In this document: piece after piece, positions 41,074 through 49,552 of the stretch
How positions within the stretch are numbered: the stretch's first letter is position 1
Layout of the letters: each line of letters begins with the position of its first letter
Assembly: GCA_023411815.1 (NCBI GenBank)
Contig: JAEYOJ010000016.1
Span: 1 to 50,155, forward strand
Source of the DNA: Pseudomonadota bacterium
GTDB taxonomy: Bacteria; Desulfobacterota; Desulfovibrionia; Desulfovibrionales; Desulfovibrionaceae
Length of the DNA: 50,155 bases
Direction of reading: 5' to 3'
Made by a program: the position numbers and the translations under genes
The notes under the pieces: generated by a model
Seen by the model: the letters and a program-made list of their open reading frames with translations, nothing else
Database searches by the model: none
What the model was told of the DNA's origin: nothing

Positions 41074-42540
41074 ATGGCAGCTAGCCCCAATGTCGCTAAA
41101 ACCCTCAATATCGCGCCAGTGACGCGAATCGAGGGACACGCCGGCATCGAGATCATGCTCGATGACGCTGGCAACGTGGCCGATACCCGGCTCAACGTCA
41201 TGTCCCTGAGAGGGTTCGAGAAATTCGTGGTCGGGCGCCCCATCGAGGAAGTGCCCCGCATCGTCAACCGCATCTGCGGCATCTGCCCCTGGAACCACCA
41301 CCTGGCCTCCATGAAGGCCGTGGACGGTTGCCTCGGGCTGACCCCGCCGCCAACCGGCCGCAAGCTCCGGGAATTCTGCCAGATGCTGGCCTACATCCCG
41401 GACAAGATCCTGCACTTCTACTTCCTGGCCGCCCCGGACTTCGTCCTGGGCCCTGACGCCGACGTGGCCGTGCGCAACGTGGTCGGCATCGTGGGCGCAG
41501 CCCCCGATCTGGCCAAGCAGGTCGTGCACATGCGCTACAAGACCCAGATGGCGCTCGAAAAGTTCGCCGGCAAGGTCATCCACCCGATGGCCGCCGTGGC
41601 CGGCGGCTTCTCCAAGCCCATGCTGGAGGAGGAGCGCAAGGAACTGCTCGCGGTGATCAAGGAGGCCAAGGAATTCGGCCTGTTCACCATCAAGTTCGCG
41701 CGCGAGAACGTCTTCCCCAAGTATCTGGAAGCCGTGAAGACCGTGGGCGTGTTCGAGTCCGGCTACATCGGCACCGTGGTCCCCGAGACCGGAGCCCTGG
41801 AGCTGTACGACGGCGAGCTGCGCCTCATGGACAGGGACGGCAGCTACGACCAGTTCAAGTATGCCGAGTACGGCAACTACATTGCCGAGCATACCGAGGA
41901 CTGGTCCTACCTCAAGTTCCCGTACATCAAGAAGCACGGCGGCGTGAAGCTGGACGAGACCGACGCCAAGGGCGTCTACCGCTCCAACTGCCTGGCACGC
42001 ATCAACGTCTGCGACCAGATGCGCACCCCGCTGGCCCAGAAGGAGCTGGAGATCTTCCGCAAGGAGTTCGGCCGTCCCGCGCACCTTACCCTGCTCTACC
42101 ATTGGGCGCGGCTCATCGAGCTCGTGCAGTGCTGCGAGCGGGCCGAGGAGCTGCTGAACGATCCCGAGATCACCGGCCGCGACATCCGGGCCAAGAACAT
42201 CGTGCCCAAGGCCGGCGAAGGCGTGGGCTGCGTCGAGGCCCCGCGCGGCACGCTCATCCACCACTACAAGACCGATGAGAACGGCATGTGCACCTTCGCC
42301 AACCTCATCGTCGGCACCACGCACAACAACGCGGGCATGAACCTGTCCGTGAAGCAGGCAGCCAAGGCGCTCATCAAGAACGGCAAGTACGACCAGGGCA
42401 TCCTGAACACGGTCGAACTCGCCGTCCGCGCCTACGACCCGTGAATGAGCTGCGCCACCCACCGCCTGGATGGCGGCGTCGCTGTGCAGCTCAAGATCGT
42501 CGACTCCGAAGGCAAGGTCATCGAGACCATGCAGAAGTAG
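41074..42540 (+). CDS. mvhA: selenocysteine-containing [NiFeSe]-type hydrogenase large subunit MvhA, UGA read as Sec457
   Basis: Starts MAASPNVAKTLNIAPVTRIE after AGGAGG. The N-terminal nickel-binding motif is RICGICPWNHH (about residues 67-77). The first open frame ends VRAYDP at TGA 42442-42444, exactly where the C-terminal motif D-P-C-x-x-C-x-x-H starts. Reading the UGA as Sec gives DP-Sec-MSCATH, which completes the NiFe site, and the frame goes on to TAG at 42538: 488 residues. Sec457 would replace the terminal Cys ligand of nickel, as in [NiFeSe] hydrogenases and VhuU. The roughly 25 residues after CATH (RLDGGVAVQLK...) are probably removed by an endopeptidase. Without the Sec reading the enzyme would lack its active site. 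Confidence 0.93.
42442..42476 (+). promoter_or_regulatory. mvhA UGA-Sec codon and SECIS-type hairpin
   Basis: TGA at 42442-42444, then a stem CCGCC (42462-42466)/GGCGG (42472-42476) with loop TGGAT (42467-42471). The loop starts 23 nt after the UGA, the same spacing and the same loop as in mvhD, with different stem bases (compensated). Confidence 0.82.
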
Positions 42541-42561
42541 TCGATCAGTTGAGAGCATGAC

Positions 42562-42596
42562 AAAGGCCGCTCCCGCGAGGGGGCGGCCTTTCTTTT
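42562..42596 (+). terminator. terminator of the hdr-mvh operon
   Basis: AAAGGCCGC pairs with GCGGCCTTT across an inner CCC/GGG stem with a GCGA loop, followed by TTCTTTT. It begins 22 bp after the mvhA stop and ends the selenoprotein operon. Confidence 0.85.
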
Positions 42597-42609
42597 CGGG
42601 GTCCGCGCA

Positions 42610-42667
42610 AGAGCCCGAGAGAGGGACTAGCCGCCCTGGCAGGCGGCTAGTCCCTCTCTCGGGCTCT
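42610..42667. repeat. perfect 26-bp palindromic hairpin
   Basis: The arm at 42610-42635 and its exact complement at 42642-42667 enclose a 6-nt loop CTGGCA. The outer part AGAGCCCGAGAGAGGG matches the second hairpin of repeat copy B, so it is probably a variant of the same family, re-formed as one long palindrome. It lies between the mvhA terminator and tetR. Confidence 0.85.
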
Positions 42668-42754
42668 CTACGGCAGGGAGCGCCGCTTCCAGCACCCCCA
42701 TTTTCCATTTCCATTTGCAGAATTATGCGGACGATCCGCACTGGAGTTTTCTCC

Positions 42755-42783
42755 TTGACAGCTAAGTTAACAAGCATTAACTA
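42755..42783 (+). promoter_or_regulatory. tetR promoter with operator AGTTAACAAGCATTAACT
   Basis: TTGACA (42755-42760) and TAACTA (42778-42783) are 17 bp apart. AGTTAACAAGCATTAACT (42765-42782), an AGTTAA/TTAACT palindrome, fills the spacer. Transcription would start about at the tetR ATG (42790), so the mRNA may be nearly leaderless. Confidence 0.7.
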
Positions 42784-42789
42784 GCGCGC

Positions 42790-43383
42790 ATGAAAAAACG
42801 ACTCCAGACCGAGGTGCGCCGGGAGCAGATTGCCGAGGCTGCGTTATCTCTCGTACTGGATCAAGGAGTCGGCGCGCTGACCGCGCGGAAGGTCGCGGAG
42901 CTGGTGGGAGTGACCGCGCCGGCCCTCTACCGCCACTTCAAGAACAAGGCTGAGATACTCTCCATCGTCTTCGATCTCGTCGACGAATTGAGCGCCAATG
43001 ATTTCCGCGACGCCAGGCAGGGCTCATCCACCCCGCTAGAAATCCTGCGCAGGCTGTTTCGTTTGAAGATAGACCTCCTGCAACGCTATCGCGCCTTGCC
43101 CATCGTATTCCTTTCGGACCTGGTCTGGTTTGAGCAGCCGCACCTTGGCGAACGCCTGCGCAAAAGCCATCAGCGCGACCGGGAAGCGATTACGGAGATC
43201 ATCCGGCAAGGCCAGGAGCTTGGCCAGATAAGGGGGGACATCGGCGCCCAGGAGATCTGCAACCATTTCATCGGCTCATTCGTAATGCCCGGAATGATGA
43301 ACGTCCGCTGTATCGCGGAGTTCGATCTTGAAAAGCAAGCCGATGCGAACTGGAAGCTCTTTGAAAGGAGCGTGCGGTGTTAA
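42790..43383 (+). CDS. TetR-family transcriptional regulator
   Basis: A 197-residue protein with the N-terminal TetR HTH (REQIAEAALSLVLDQGVGALTARKVAELVGVTAPALYRHFKNKAEIL, residues 12-57) and a variable ligand-binding C-terminal domain. Operators of similar sequence lie at its own promoter and before the marR/RND block, so it likely represses itself and the efflux genes and responds to a toxic compound. There is no clear ribosome-binding site, in line with a short or absent leader. Confidence 0.9.
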   Translation: MKKRLQTEVRREQIAEAALSLVLDQGVGALTARKVAELVGVTAPALYRHFKNKAEILSIVFDLVDELSANDFRDARQGSSTPLEILRRLFRLKIDLLQRYRALPIVFLSDLVWFEQPHLGERLRKSHQRDREAITEIIRQGQELGQIRGDIGAQEICNHFIGSFVMPGMMNVRCIAEFDLEKQADANWKLFERSVRC

Positions 43384-43720
43384 GCCACCCTCAAAAGGCA
43401 AAGGCAGCGTAATGGCATGAATCCCTCGTCCTTTTGTGAGGTACGCAGACTACTGCCCCGTTCCAGAGGGCCCTGTTGACGCTTGATACGAATAGACGGC
43501 CAAATATGTTGCACAACGGATGAACGCAAAGTGGATCATCGGGTGTGGCATGCGAAGACAAGCAGATGGTATATGGGGAATATAATTCGCGCTTTTTTTT
43601 TCGACCTTAAAGTTAACAAGTGTTCACTTACGCCCAGGCTCCGCGTTCCCTGATCGGCTTTGGCCGGTGTGAATCATCAGAGGCGGAACAGGGCATTCCA
43701 CGGGCAAGAGGATGATCGAC
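43384..43720. other. intergenic region between tetR and marR
   Basis: It contains the second TetR-type operator (43611-43628) and a TATAAT at 43581-43586 without a good -35 partner. It is AT-rich in its second half, and no small gene or RNA was recognised. Confidence 0.5.
43601..43629 (+). promoter_or_regulatory. second TetR-type operator, upstream of the marR-RND genes
   Basis: AGTTAACAAGTGTTCACT (43611-43628) shares AGTTAACAAG and the right-hand arm pattern with the tetR operator. The TCGACC at 43601 takes the place of the -35 element at the same 4-bp distance from the site, so the promoter geometry is conserved. Confidence 0.65.
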
Positions 43721-44164
43721 ATGACCATAGACTTCATAACCAAACTGTTCCTGGCTAATTCCATCGTGCGCCGGGTGACCAACGCGGCTTTGAAGCAGGC
43801 GGGACATGCATGGAAATACGAGCATCTCGTCTTCCTTGCAGCCATCCCCGCAGGCAAGGGCGTCCCCTCGAAGCATATCGCCGCGGAGCTTTTCGGCAAC
43901 GACCAGACGGCGATGAGGCGTATCCAGACGGATCTTGAAAATGCCAAGCTCATCCAGCTCAAGCGGGAATCCGAGGACCGGCGGCATCGCCGGGTCCACA
44001 TCACGCTCGCGGGCCGTGAGATGCTTGAGGCCCTGAACCTATTGGCTTCGGATTCCATGCACATGATGCTCATGCAGGACGAGGAGGACATTGTGGCGGA
44101 CGCCTCGGACATGCTCGATCATCTGCGGCTCCAGGATTGTCCATGCCGCTCCCTGGTCGCCTAG
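43721..44164 (+). CDS. MarR-family transcriptional regulator 1
   Basis: A 147-residue protein starting MTIDFITKLFLANSIVRRV. The winged helix contains VPSKHIAAELFGNDQTAMRRIQTDLENAKLIQLKRESEDRRHRRVHITLAGREML, with the MarR wing D-R-R. AAGAGGA is 8 nt before the ATG at 43721, so I prefer this to the ATG at 43712. It is close to the efflux genes and presumably controls them in addition to TetR. Confidence 0.87.
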   Translation: MTIDFITKLFLANSIVRRVTNAALKQAGHAWKYEHLVFLAAIPAGKGVPSKHIAAELFGNDQTAMRRIQTDLENAKLIQLKRESEDRRHRRVHITLAGREMLEALNLLASDSMHMMLMQDEEDIVADASDMLDHLRLQDCPCRSLVA

Positions 44165-44289
44165 CTGTCTTCGCCAACGGCCCGACCGGCATTCTTCATA
44201 ACTGACCGCTCCCTACTGACCGTGACTCTGCAAGCGGAGGATGGGGCTTCCATGCCTTATGCAGCCATTGCAGATGAAACGAGGCGGGA

Positions 44290-44338
44290 GAGATCCCGGC
44301 GAGTGGCGAGCCGCCCCGGCAGGAGGCGCCCTCTCTCG
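44290..44338 (+). repeat. degenerate palindromic repeat upstream of the RND genes
   Basis: GAGAGATCCCGGCG ... GGCGCCCTCTCTCGG has partial inverted symmetry and the GAGAG/CTCTC ends of the dispersed repeat family. It lies between marR 1 and the membrane fusion gene. It may be a decayed copy. Confidence 0.4.
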
Positions 44339-44441
44339 GTCAAATTGCAAGATGCTCCGGCGTTCATGCAAACCAAGATACGAACCGCATGACATCATGA
44401 CGAAACATATTTCAAATGAATACGGTATAAAGAGGAAGTAC

Positions 44442-45608
44442 ATGCGACTGAGAATGCAACTTACATCGCTCATGGTTGTCGGCGTATTGGCCTCCGGCAT
44501 GGCTCTCGCGGGCTGCGGCCAGCAGACGCAAGCGGAAGCGCCCGCTCCTGCCCCGAAAACGGAAGTAGGCGTGGCGGTCATGAAGCCGCAGCGCGTTTCG
44601 ATCTCCTCGGAGCTGGCCGGACGCACGACCGCCTACCTTGTCGCGGAGATCCGGCCGCAGGTCAGCGGCATCATCCAGAACCGGCTGTACCGCGAAGGAG
44701 CCGACGTCAATGCCGGCGATCTCCTGTACCGGATCGATCCGGCCCCGTTCCAGGCCGCCGTGGACAGGGCCGATGCGGAATTGGCCGAAGCCCGGGCGAA
44801 TCTAACGGTCGCCAGGCTCAAGGCCGAACGCTACGGCAACCTCATGGCCGCCAGCGTCATCAGCAAGCAGGAATTCGACGACACCGACGCGTCCCTCAAG
44901 CAGGCCGAAGCAGCGGTCGCGGCGAAGAAAGCGGCCCTGGAAGCGGCCAACATCGACCTGGCCTATACGCGCGTCGTTTCACCCATTCCCGGCCGCATCG
45001 GCAGATCGGCGATCACCCAAGGGGCCCTGGTGACGGCGAACCAGAGCGTGCCCTTGGCCACGGTGCAGCAGCTCGATCCCATCTACGTCGACGTGACCCA
45101 GTCGAGCGTGGAGCTGCTGCGCCTCAAGCGCAGCCTGGCCAGCGGACGGCTCGCGCGCTCGAACGGCTCCGAGGCAAAGGTCAAGCTGCTGCTGGAGGAC
45201 GGCTCCTCCTACCCGCAGGAGGGAAGCCTGCAGCTCTCCGAGGCGACGGTCGACCAAAGCACTGGCGTCGTCACCCTGCGCGCCCTCTTCCCCAACCCGA
45301 ACCTCGAGCTGCTTCCGGGCATGTACGTACGGGCCATCGTCGAGGAGGGCGTGGACGAACAGGCGATCCTGGTCCCGCAGAGGGGCGTGGCCCGCAACGC
45401 CAAGGGCGAGGCCACCGCACTGGTCGTGGCCGCCGGCGACACGGTCGAGTTGAGGACTCTGCGGATCGAGCGCGCCCAGGGAGACGCGTGGCTCGTGAGC
45501 TCGGGCCTGAACGCCGGAGACCGCGTCATTGTCGAGGGGCTTCAGAAGGTCAGGCCCGGCATGACCGTTTCCGTCGCTCAGGCCGCCGCCGCGGAAGCCG
45601 TCAGATAG
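44442..45608 (+). CDS. RND efflux periplasmic adaptor (membrane fusion lipoprotein, AcrA/MexA type)
   Basis: A 388-residue protein starting MRLRMQLTSLMVVGVLAS, with the lipobox LAGC at residues 22-25, so it is anchored to the inner membrane by lipidation. Then the barrel-sandwich region (AYLVAEIRPQVSGIIQNRLYREGADVNAGDLLYRIDP), an alpha-helical hairpin, and beta-barrel and membrane-proximal regions (TVDQSTGVVTLRALFPNPNLELLPGMYVRA). AGAGGAAG precedes the ATG at 44442. It links the inner-membrane pump at 45619 to an outer-membrane channel. Confidence 0.94.
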   Translation: MRLRMQLTSLMVVGVLASGMALAGCGQQTQAEAPAPAPKTEVGVAVMKPQRVSISSELAGRTTAYLVAEIRPQVSGIIQNRLYREGADVNAGDLLYRIDPAPFQAAVDRADAELAEARANLTVARLKAERYGNLMAASVISKQEFDDTDASLKQAEAAVAAKKAALEAANIDLAYTRVVSPIPGRIGRSAITQGALVTANQSVPLATVQQLDPIYVDVTQSSVELLRLKRSLASGRLARSNGSEAKVKLLLEDGSSYPQEGSLQLSEATVDQSTGVVTLRALFPNPNLELLPGMYVRAIVEEGVDEQAILVPQRGVARNAKGEATALVVAAGDTVELRTLRIERAQGDAWLVSSGLNAGDRVIVEGLQKVRPGMTVSVAQAAAAEAVR

Positions 45609-45618
45609 GGAGACAACC

Positions 45619-48600
45619 ATGGCTCGTTTCTTCATCGATCGCCCGGTGTTCGCCTGGGTGATATCCATCGTGATCATGCTGGCCGGCGTCCTGGCGATCA
45701 AGACGCTGCCGGTTTCGCAATACCCCAACATCGCGCCGCCCATGGTCAGCATCACCGCCAGCTATCCCGGCGCGTCGGCCAAGACCCTGGAAGACAGCGT
45801 CACGCAGGTCATCGAGCAGAAGATGAACGGTCTGGACGGACTGCGCTACATGTCCTCCACGAGCGATTCCTCCGGCCAGGCGACCATCACCCTGACCTTC
45901 GACGCGGGCACCGACCCGGACATCGCCCAGGTGCAGGTGCAGAACAAGCTGCAGCTCGCCACGCCGCTGTTGCCCGAGGCGGTGCAGAAGCAGGGAGTCC
46001 GCGTGGCCAAGGCGACCAGGAACTTCCTCGTGGTCCTGGCCTTCGTGTCCGAGGACGGCTCCATGAACAGCGCGGACCTGGCCGACTACGTGGCGGCCAA
46101 CGTCCAGGACCATATCAGCCGCGTCGAGGGCGTGGGCGACACGCAACTCTTCGGCGCGCAGTACGCCATGCGCGTCTGGCTCGACCCGCACAAGCTGTAC
46201 AGCTACAGCCTGACGCCCGCGGACGTGAGCGCGGCGATACTGGCCCAGAACGCCGAGATCTCCGCGGGCCAGATCGGCGGCCTGCCCTCCACCCCGGGCC
46301 AGGAGATCAACTTCACCGTCATGGCCCAGAAGCGGCTGGAGACGCCGGAGCAGTTCGGGGCCATCCAGCTGCGCGTGGCCGAGGACGGCGCAGTGGTGCG
46401 CCTGCGCGACGTGGCGCGCATCGAGATCGGCAACGAGAACTATTCGACCATGGCGCGCTTCAACGGCAAGGCGGCGACCGGTCTGGCCATCAAGCAGGCC
46501 TCGGGCGCCAATGCCCTGGATACGGTCGCGGCGGTGCGCAAGCAGCTGCAGGAGATGTCCAAGACCTTCCCCACCGGCATGCAGGTGAAGGAGGCCTTCG
46601 ACACCACTCCCTTCGTGCGGATATCCATCGAGGAAGTGGTCAAGACCCTGGCCGAGGCCGTCGCCCTCGTCTTCCTGGTCATGTTCCTCTTCCTGCAGAA
46701 CTTCCGCGCCACGCTCATTCCGACCATCGCCGTGCCGGTGGTGCTCCTGGGAACCTTCGGCGTGCTCGCGGTCTGCGGCTTCTCCATCAACACCCTGACC
46801 ATGTTCGGCATGGTGCTGGCCATCGGCCTGCTGGTCGACGACGCCATCGTGGTGGTCGAGAACGTCGAACGCGTGATGTCCGAGGAGGGTCTGTCGCCCC
46901 GGGAGGCCGCCCGCAAGTCCATGGGCCAGATATCCGGGGCGCTGGTGGGCATCGCCATGGTGCTCGCGGCCGTGTTCGTGCCCATGGCCTTCTTCGGCGG
47001 CTCGACAGGCGTCATCTACCGCCAGTTCTCCATCACCATCGTCTCGGCCATGGCCCTGTCGGTGCTCGTGGCCATGACCCTGACTCCCGCCTTGTGCGCC
47101 ACCATGCTCAAGCCTGTCGCGCGCGGCCACAACCTGGCCCAGCACGGCTTCTTCGGCTGGTTCAATCGCACGTTCGACCGGAGCAACCGGGGCTACCAGT
47201 CCGTGGTTGGCTGGATGCTCGGCCGGAGAACCCGCTGCATGCTCGTCTACCTCGCGGTCGTGGCGGCCATGGGCCTCATGTTCCTGCGCCTGCCCACGGG
47301 CTTCCTGCCCGACGAGGACCAGGGCATCCTGTTCGTGCAGGCACAGTTGCCGGTCGGAGCACCCCAGGAACGCACCGTCAAGACGTTGGAAGCCGTCGAG
47401 CAGCATTTCCTCCAGGACGAGAGCGAGACGGTGGAATCGATCATGACAGTCGCCGGATTCAGCTTCGCCGGCAGCGGCCAGAACAACGGCATGGCCTTCG
47501 TGCGGCTCAAGGATTGGGACCTGCGCAAGCGGGACGACCAGAAGGTCAAGGCCATCGCCGGCCGGGCCATGGCCAAGTTCTCCCGCATCCGGGAGGCCAT
47601 GGTCTTCGCCTTCGTCCCGCCAGCGGTAATGGAGCTCGGCAACGCCACCGGCTTCGACTTCGAGCTGCAGGACCGCGCCGGCCTCGGCCACACGAAGCTG
47701 ATGGAGGCGCGCAACCAGCTCCTCGGCATGGCGGCCGGCCATCCGGACCTCGTCATGGTCAGGCCCAACGGCATGGAGGACACCCCCCAGTATCAGATCG
47801 AGATCAACAACGAAAAGGCCGGGGCGCTCGGCCTGTCCATCGGCGACATCAACGGCATGCTGTCGGTCGCTTGGGGCGGAGCCTACGTCAACGACTTCAT
47901 CGACAAGGGGCGCATCAAGAAGGTCTACATGCAGGGCGACGCGCCTTTCCGCATGATGCCCGAAGACATGGACAAGTGGCACGTCCGCAACGCCTCCGGG
48001 AAAATGGTGCCCTTCTCCGAGTTCGGCCGGACGCAGTGGACCTACGGATCTCCAAGGCTTGAGCGCTACAACGGCGTGCCCGCCGTCGAGATCCTGGGCC
48101 AGGCCAGGCCGGGCAAGAGCACGGGCGACGCCATGCTGGCCATGGAGGAGCTGGCCGCCAAGCTGCCGGCCGGCATCGGCTACGCCTGGACAGGCCTTTC
48201 CTATCAGGAACGGCTGGCCGGCTCCCAAACCCTGATGCTCTACTCCATCTCGATCCTGGTGGTCTTCCTCTGTCTGGCCGCGCTGTACGAAAGCTGGTCG
48301 ATCCCCTTCTCGGTCATCCTGGTGGTCCCATTCGGCGTGGCCGGCGCGGTGGCGGCGGCGAGCCTGTTCGGGCTGCCCAACGACGTCTACTTCCAGGTGG
48401 GCCTGCTGGCCACCATCGGCCTGTCCGCCAAGAACGCCATCCTCATCGTCGAGTTCGCCAAGGCCCTGCACGAACAGGGCATGGGACTGATCGAGGCCAC
48501 CATCGAGGCGGCGAAGCTGCGCCTGCGGCCCATCATCATGACCTCCCTGGCCTTCCTGCTCGGCGTTCTGCCCCTGGCCGTCAGCTCGGGCGCCGGCTCG

Positions 48601-48759
48601 GGCAGCCAGAACGCCATCGGCATCGGAGTCATGGGCGGCACGGCGGCCGCCACGGCGTTGGGCATCTTCTTCGTCCCGGCGTTCTTCGTGCTGGTGACGC
48701 GCCTGTCCAGGTCAAAACGGCCCGCGCCCCAACCATCGGCATTGAGGGAGCAGCACTAG
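45619..48759 (+). CDS. RND (HAE1) multidrug efflux transporter, AcrB/MexB type
   Basis: A 1046-residue protein starting MARFFIDRPVFAWVISIVIM, the standard AcrB N-terminus. Twelve transmembrane helices and two large periplasmic loops are present; proton-relay residues include the Asp pair in GLLVDDAIVVVENVERVM (TM4) and the Lys in GLSAKNAILIVEFAKAL (TM10). It exports hydrophobic or amphiphilic toxins using the proton gradient. It follows the adaptor gene by 10 bp. The stop codon TAG is the first three bases of MITE-like element 2. Confidence 0.96.
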   Translation: MARFFIDRPVFAWVISIVIMLAGVLAIKTLPVSQYPNIAPPMVSITASYPGASAKTLEDSVTQVIEQKMNGLDGLRYMSSTSDSSGQATITLTFDAGTDPDIAQVQVQNKLQLATPLLPEAVQKQGVRVAKATRNFLVVLAFVSEDGSMNSADLADYVAANVQDHISRVEGVGDTQLFGAQYAMRVWLDPHKLYSYSLTPADVSAAILAQNAEISAGQIGGLPSTPGQEINFTVMAQKRLETPEQFGAIQLRVAEDGAVVRLRDVARIEIGNENYSTMARFNGKAATGLAIKQASGANALDTVAAVRKQLQEMSKTFPTGMQVKEAFDTTPFVRISIEEVVKTLAEAVALVFLVMFLFLQNFRATLIPTIAVPVVLLGTFGVLAVCGFSINTLTMFGMVLAIGLLVDDAIVVVENVERVMSEEGLSPREAARKSMGQISGALVGIAMVLAAVFVPMAFFGGSTGVIYRQFSITIVSAMALSVLVAMTLTPALCATMLKPVARGHNLAQHGFFGWFNRTFDRSNRGYQSVVGWMLGRRTRCMLVYLAVVAAMGLMFLRLPTGFLPDEDQGILFVQAQLPVGAPQERTVKTLEAVEQHFLQDESETVESIMTVAGFSFAGSGQNNGMAFVRLKDWDLRKRDDQKVKAIAGRAMAKFSRIREAMVFAFVPPAVMELGNATGFDFELQDRAGLGHTKLMEARNQLLGMAAGHPDLVMVRPNGMEDTPQYQIEINNEKAGALGLSIGDINGMLSVAWGGAYVNDFIDKGRIKKVYMQGDAPFRMMPEDMDKWHVRNASGKMVPFSEFGRTQWTYGSPRLERYNGVPAVEILGQARPGKSTGDAMLAMEELAAKLPAGIGYAWTGLSYQERLAGSQTLMLYSISILVVFLCLAALYESWSIPFSVILVVPFGVAGAVAAASLFGLPNDVYFQVGLLATIGLSAKNAILIVEFAKALHEQGMGLIEATIEAAKLRLRPIIMTSLAFLLGVLPLAVSSGAGSGSQNAIGIGVMGGTAAATALGIFFVPAFFVLVTRLSRSKRPAPQPSALREQH

Positions 48760-48906
48760 TGTCATGTCACGTCTCACCTGTCGGTTCGACGTGAAGACCG
48801 CCAGGCGTTGTATCGCAGCCGGGGCGATTTTTGCCTGGCTCACGCCGCCCATGGCGGCGCGCTGACCCTGACGGGTCAGCGACAAGTGTCGCTTGACGCG
48901 ACACTA
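48757..48906. mobile_element. MITE-like element 2 (150 bp, TA-ended terminal inverted repeats)
   Basis: The left end TAGTGTCATGTCACG and, on the other strand, the right end TAGTGTCGCGTCAAG are inverted repeats matching at 12 of 15 positions. There is no coding frame inside, and internal GC-rich palindromes are present. Like element 1 it begins with TAG, and here this is the stop codon of the RND pump gene. Terminal sequences differ from element 1, so it would be a second family. Confidence 0.55.
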
Positions 48907-49026
48907 GACGGCAACCCGCGGCGCTCATGACGGGAGCATGCCGCGATCGGACCTTGCGGCGACAAGGCCTGATCGCGGCCGTGCAACCCGTACGGGCATC
49001 GCGCGGAAACGCCTTCGGGAGAGCCT

Positions 49027-49473
49027 ATGTTTAACGGTCTCGATCCGGACGATTTGAACAAGTCCGTGGGCTTCAAGGTGGTCAAGCTCGCCCTGCGCAT
49101 GAAGAAGGAACTGCGGCGCGCGTTCCTGGCCGACGGCCTGGACGCCACCCCGGAGCAGTGGGCCGTGATGAACAAACTCTTCCTTGCCGACGGCCTGTCG
49201 CAAAGCGAACTGGCCGAGCAGACCTGCAAGGACGGCTCGACCATCACGCGCATCCTGGACACGCTGGAAGAGCGCGGCCTGGCGGTTCGCGGCCGCGACC
49301 GCCGGGACAAGCGGCGCCACCGCGTGCACCTGACCATGGCGGGCCGAGACATGTGCGGCAAGCTCCACCAGGTCATCCTGGGCATGGACGACCGGCTCGT
49401 CGACGGTCTGGACAAGGGCGAGTTCGCGACCTTCGAGACGTCCCTGGACCATTTGCTGATCAACCTGCGGTAA
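49027..49473 (+). CDS. MarR-family transcriptional regulator 2
   Basis: A 148-residue protein starting MFNGLDPDDLNKSVGFKVVK. The winged helix contains LSQSELAEQTCKDGSTITRILDTLEERGLAVRGRDRRDKRRHRVHLTMAGRDM. It lies between the RND pump and the outer-membrane channel gene and probably controls one or both. It is more typical of MarR than the first one, which has a shorter N-terminal part. Confidence 0.9.
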   Translation: MFNGLDPDDLNKSVGFKVVKLALRMKKELRRAFLADGLDATPEQWAVMNKLFLADGLSQSELAEQTCKDGSTITRILDTLEERGLAVRGRDRRDKRRHRVHLTMAGRDMCGKLHQVILGMDDRLVDGLDKGEFATFETSLDHLLINLR

Positions 49474-49552
49474 GCCTTTTCATACATGCGCGAATTTCCG
49501 AATAACGCCTTGCGCGGACTGGCCTCGGCCTGCCCGTATCATGGAGTCTCAT

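Noticed and set aside
41074..42444. MvhA ending at DP as a complete protein
   Set aside because: Without the following Sec-x-x-C-x-x-H the nickel site cannot form, and 31 further codons are open with a family-like end.
45601..48471. A long minus-strand open frame opposite the RND pump (and a similar one opposite hdrA, 36520-39246)
   Set aside because: Both are His/Val/Asp/Gly-rich shadow translations with no recognisable domain and no ribosome-binding site.
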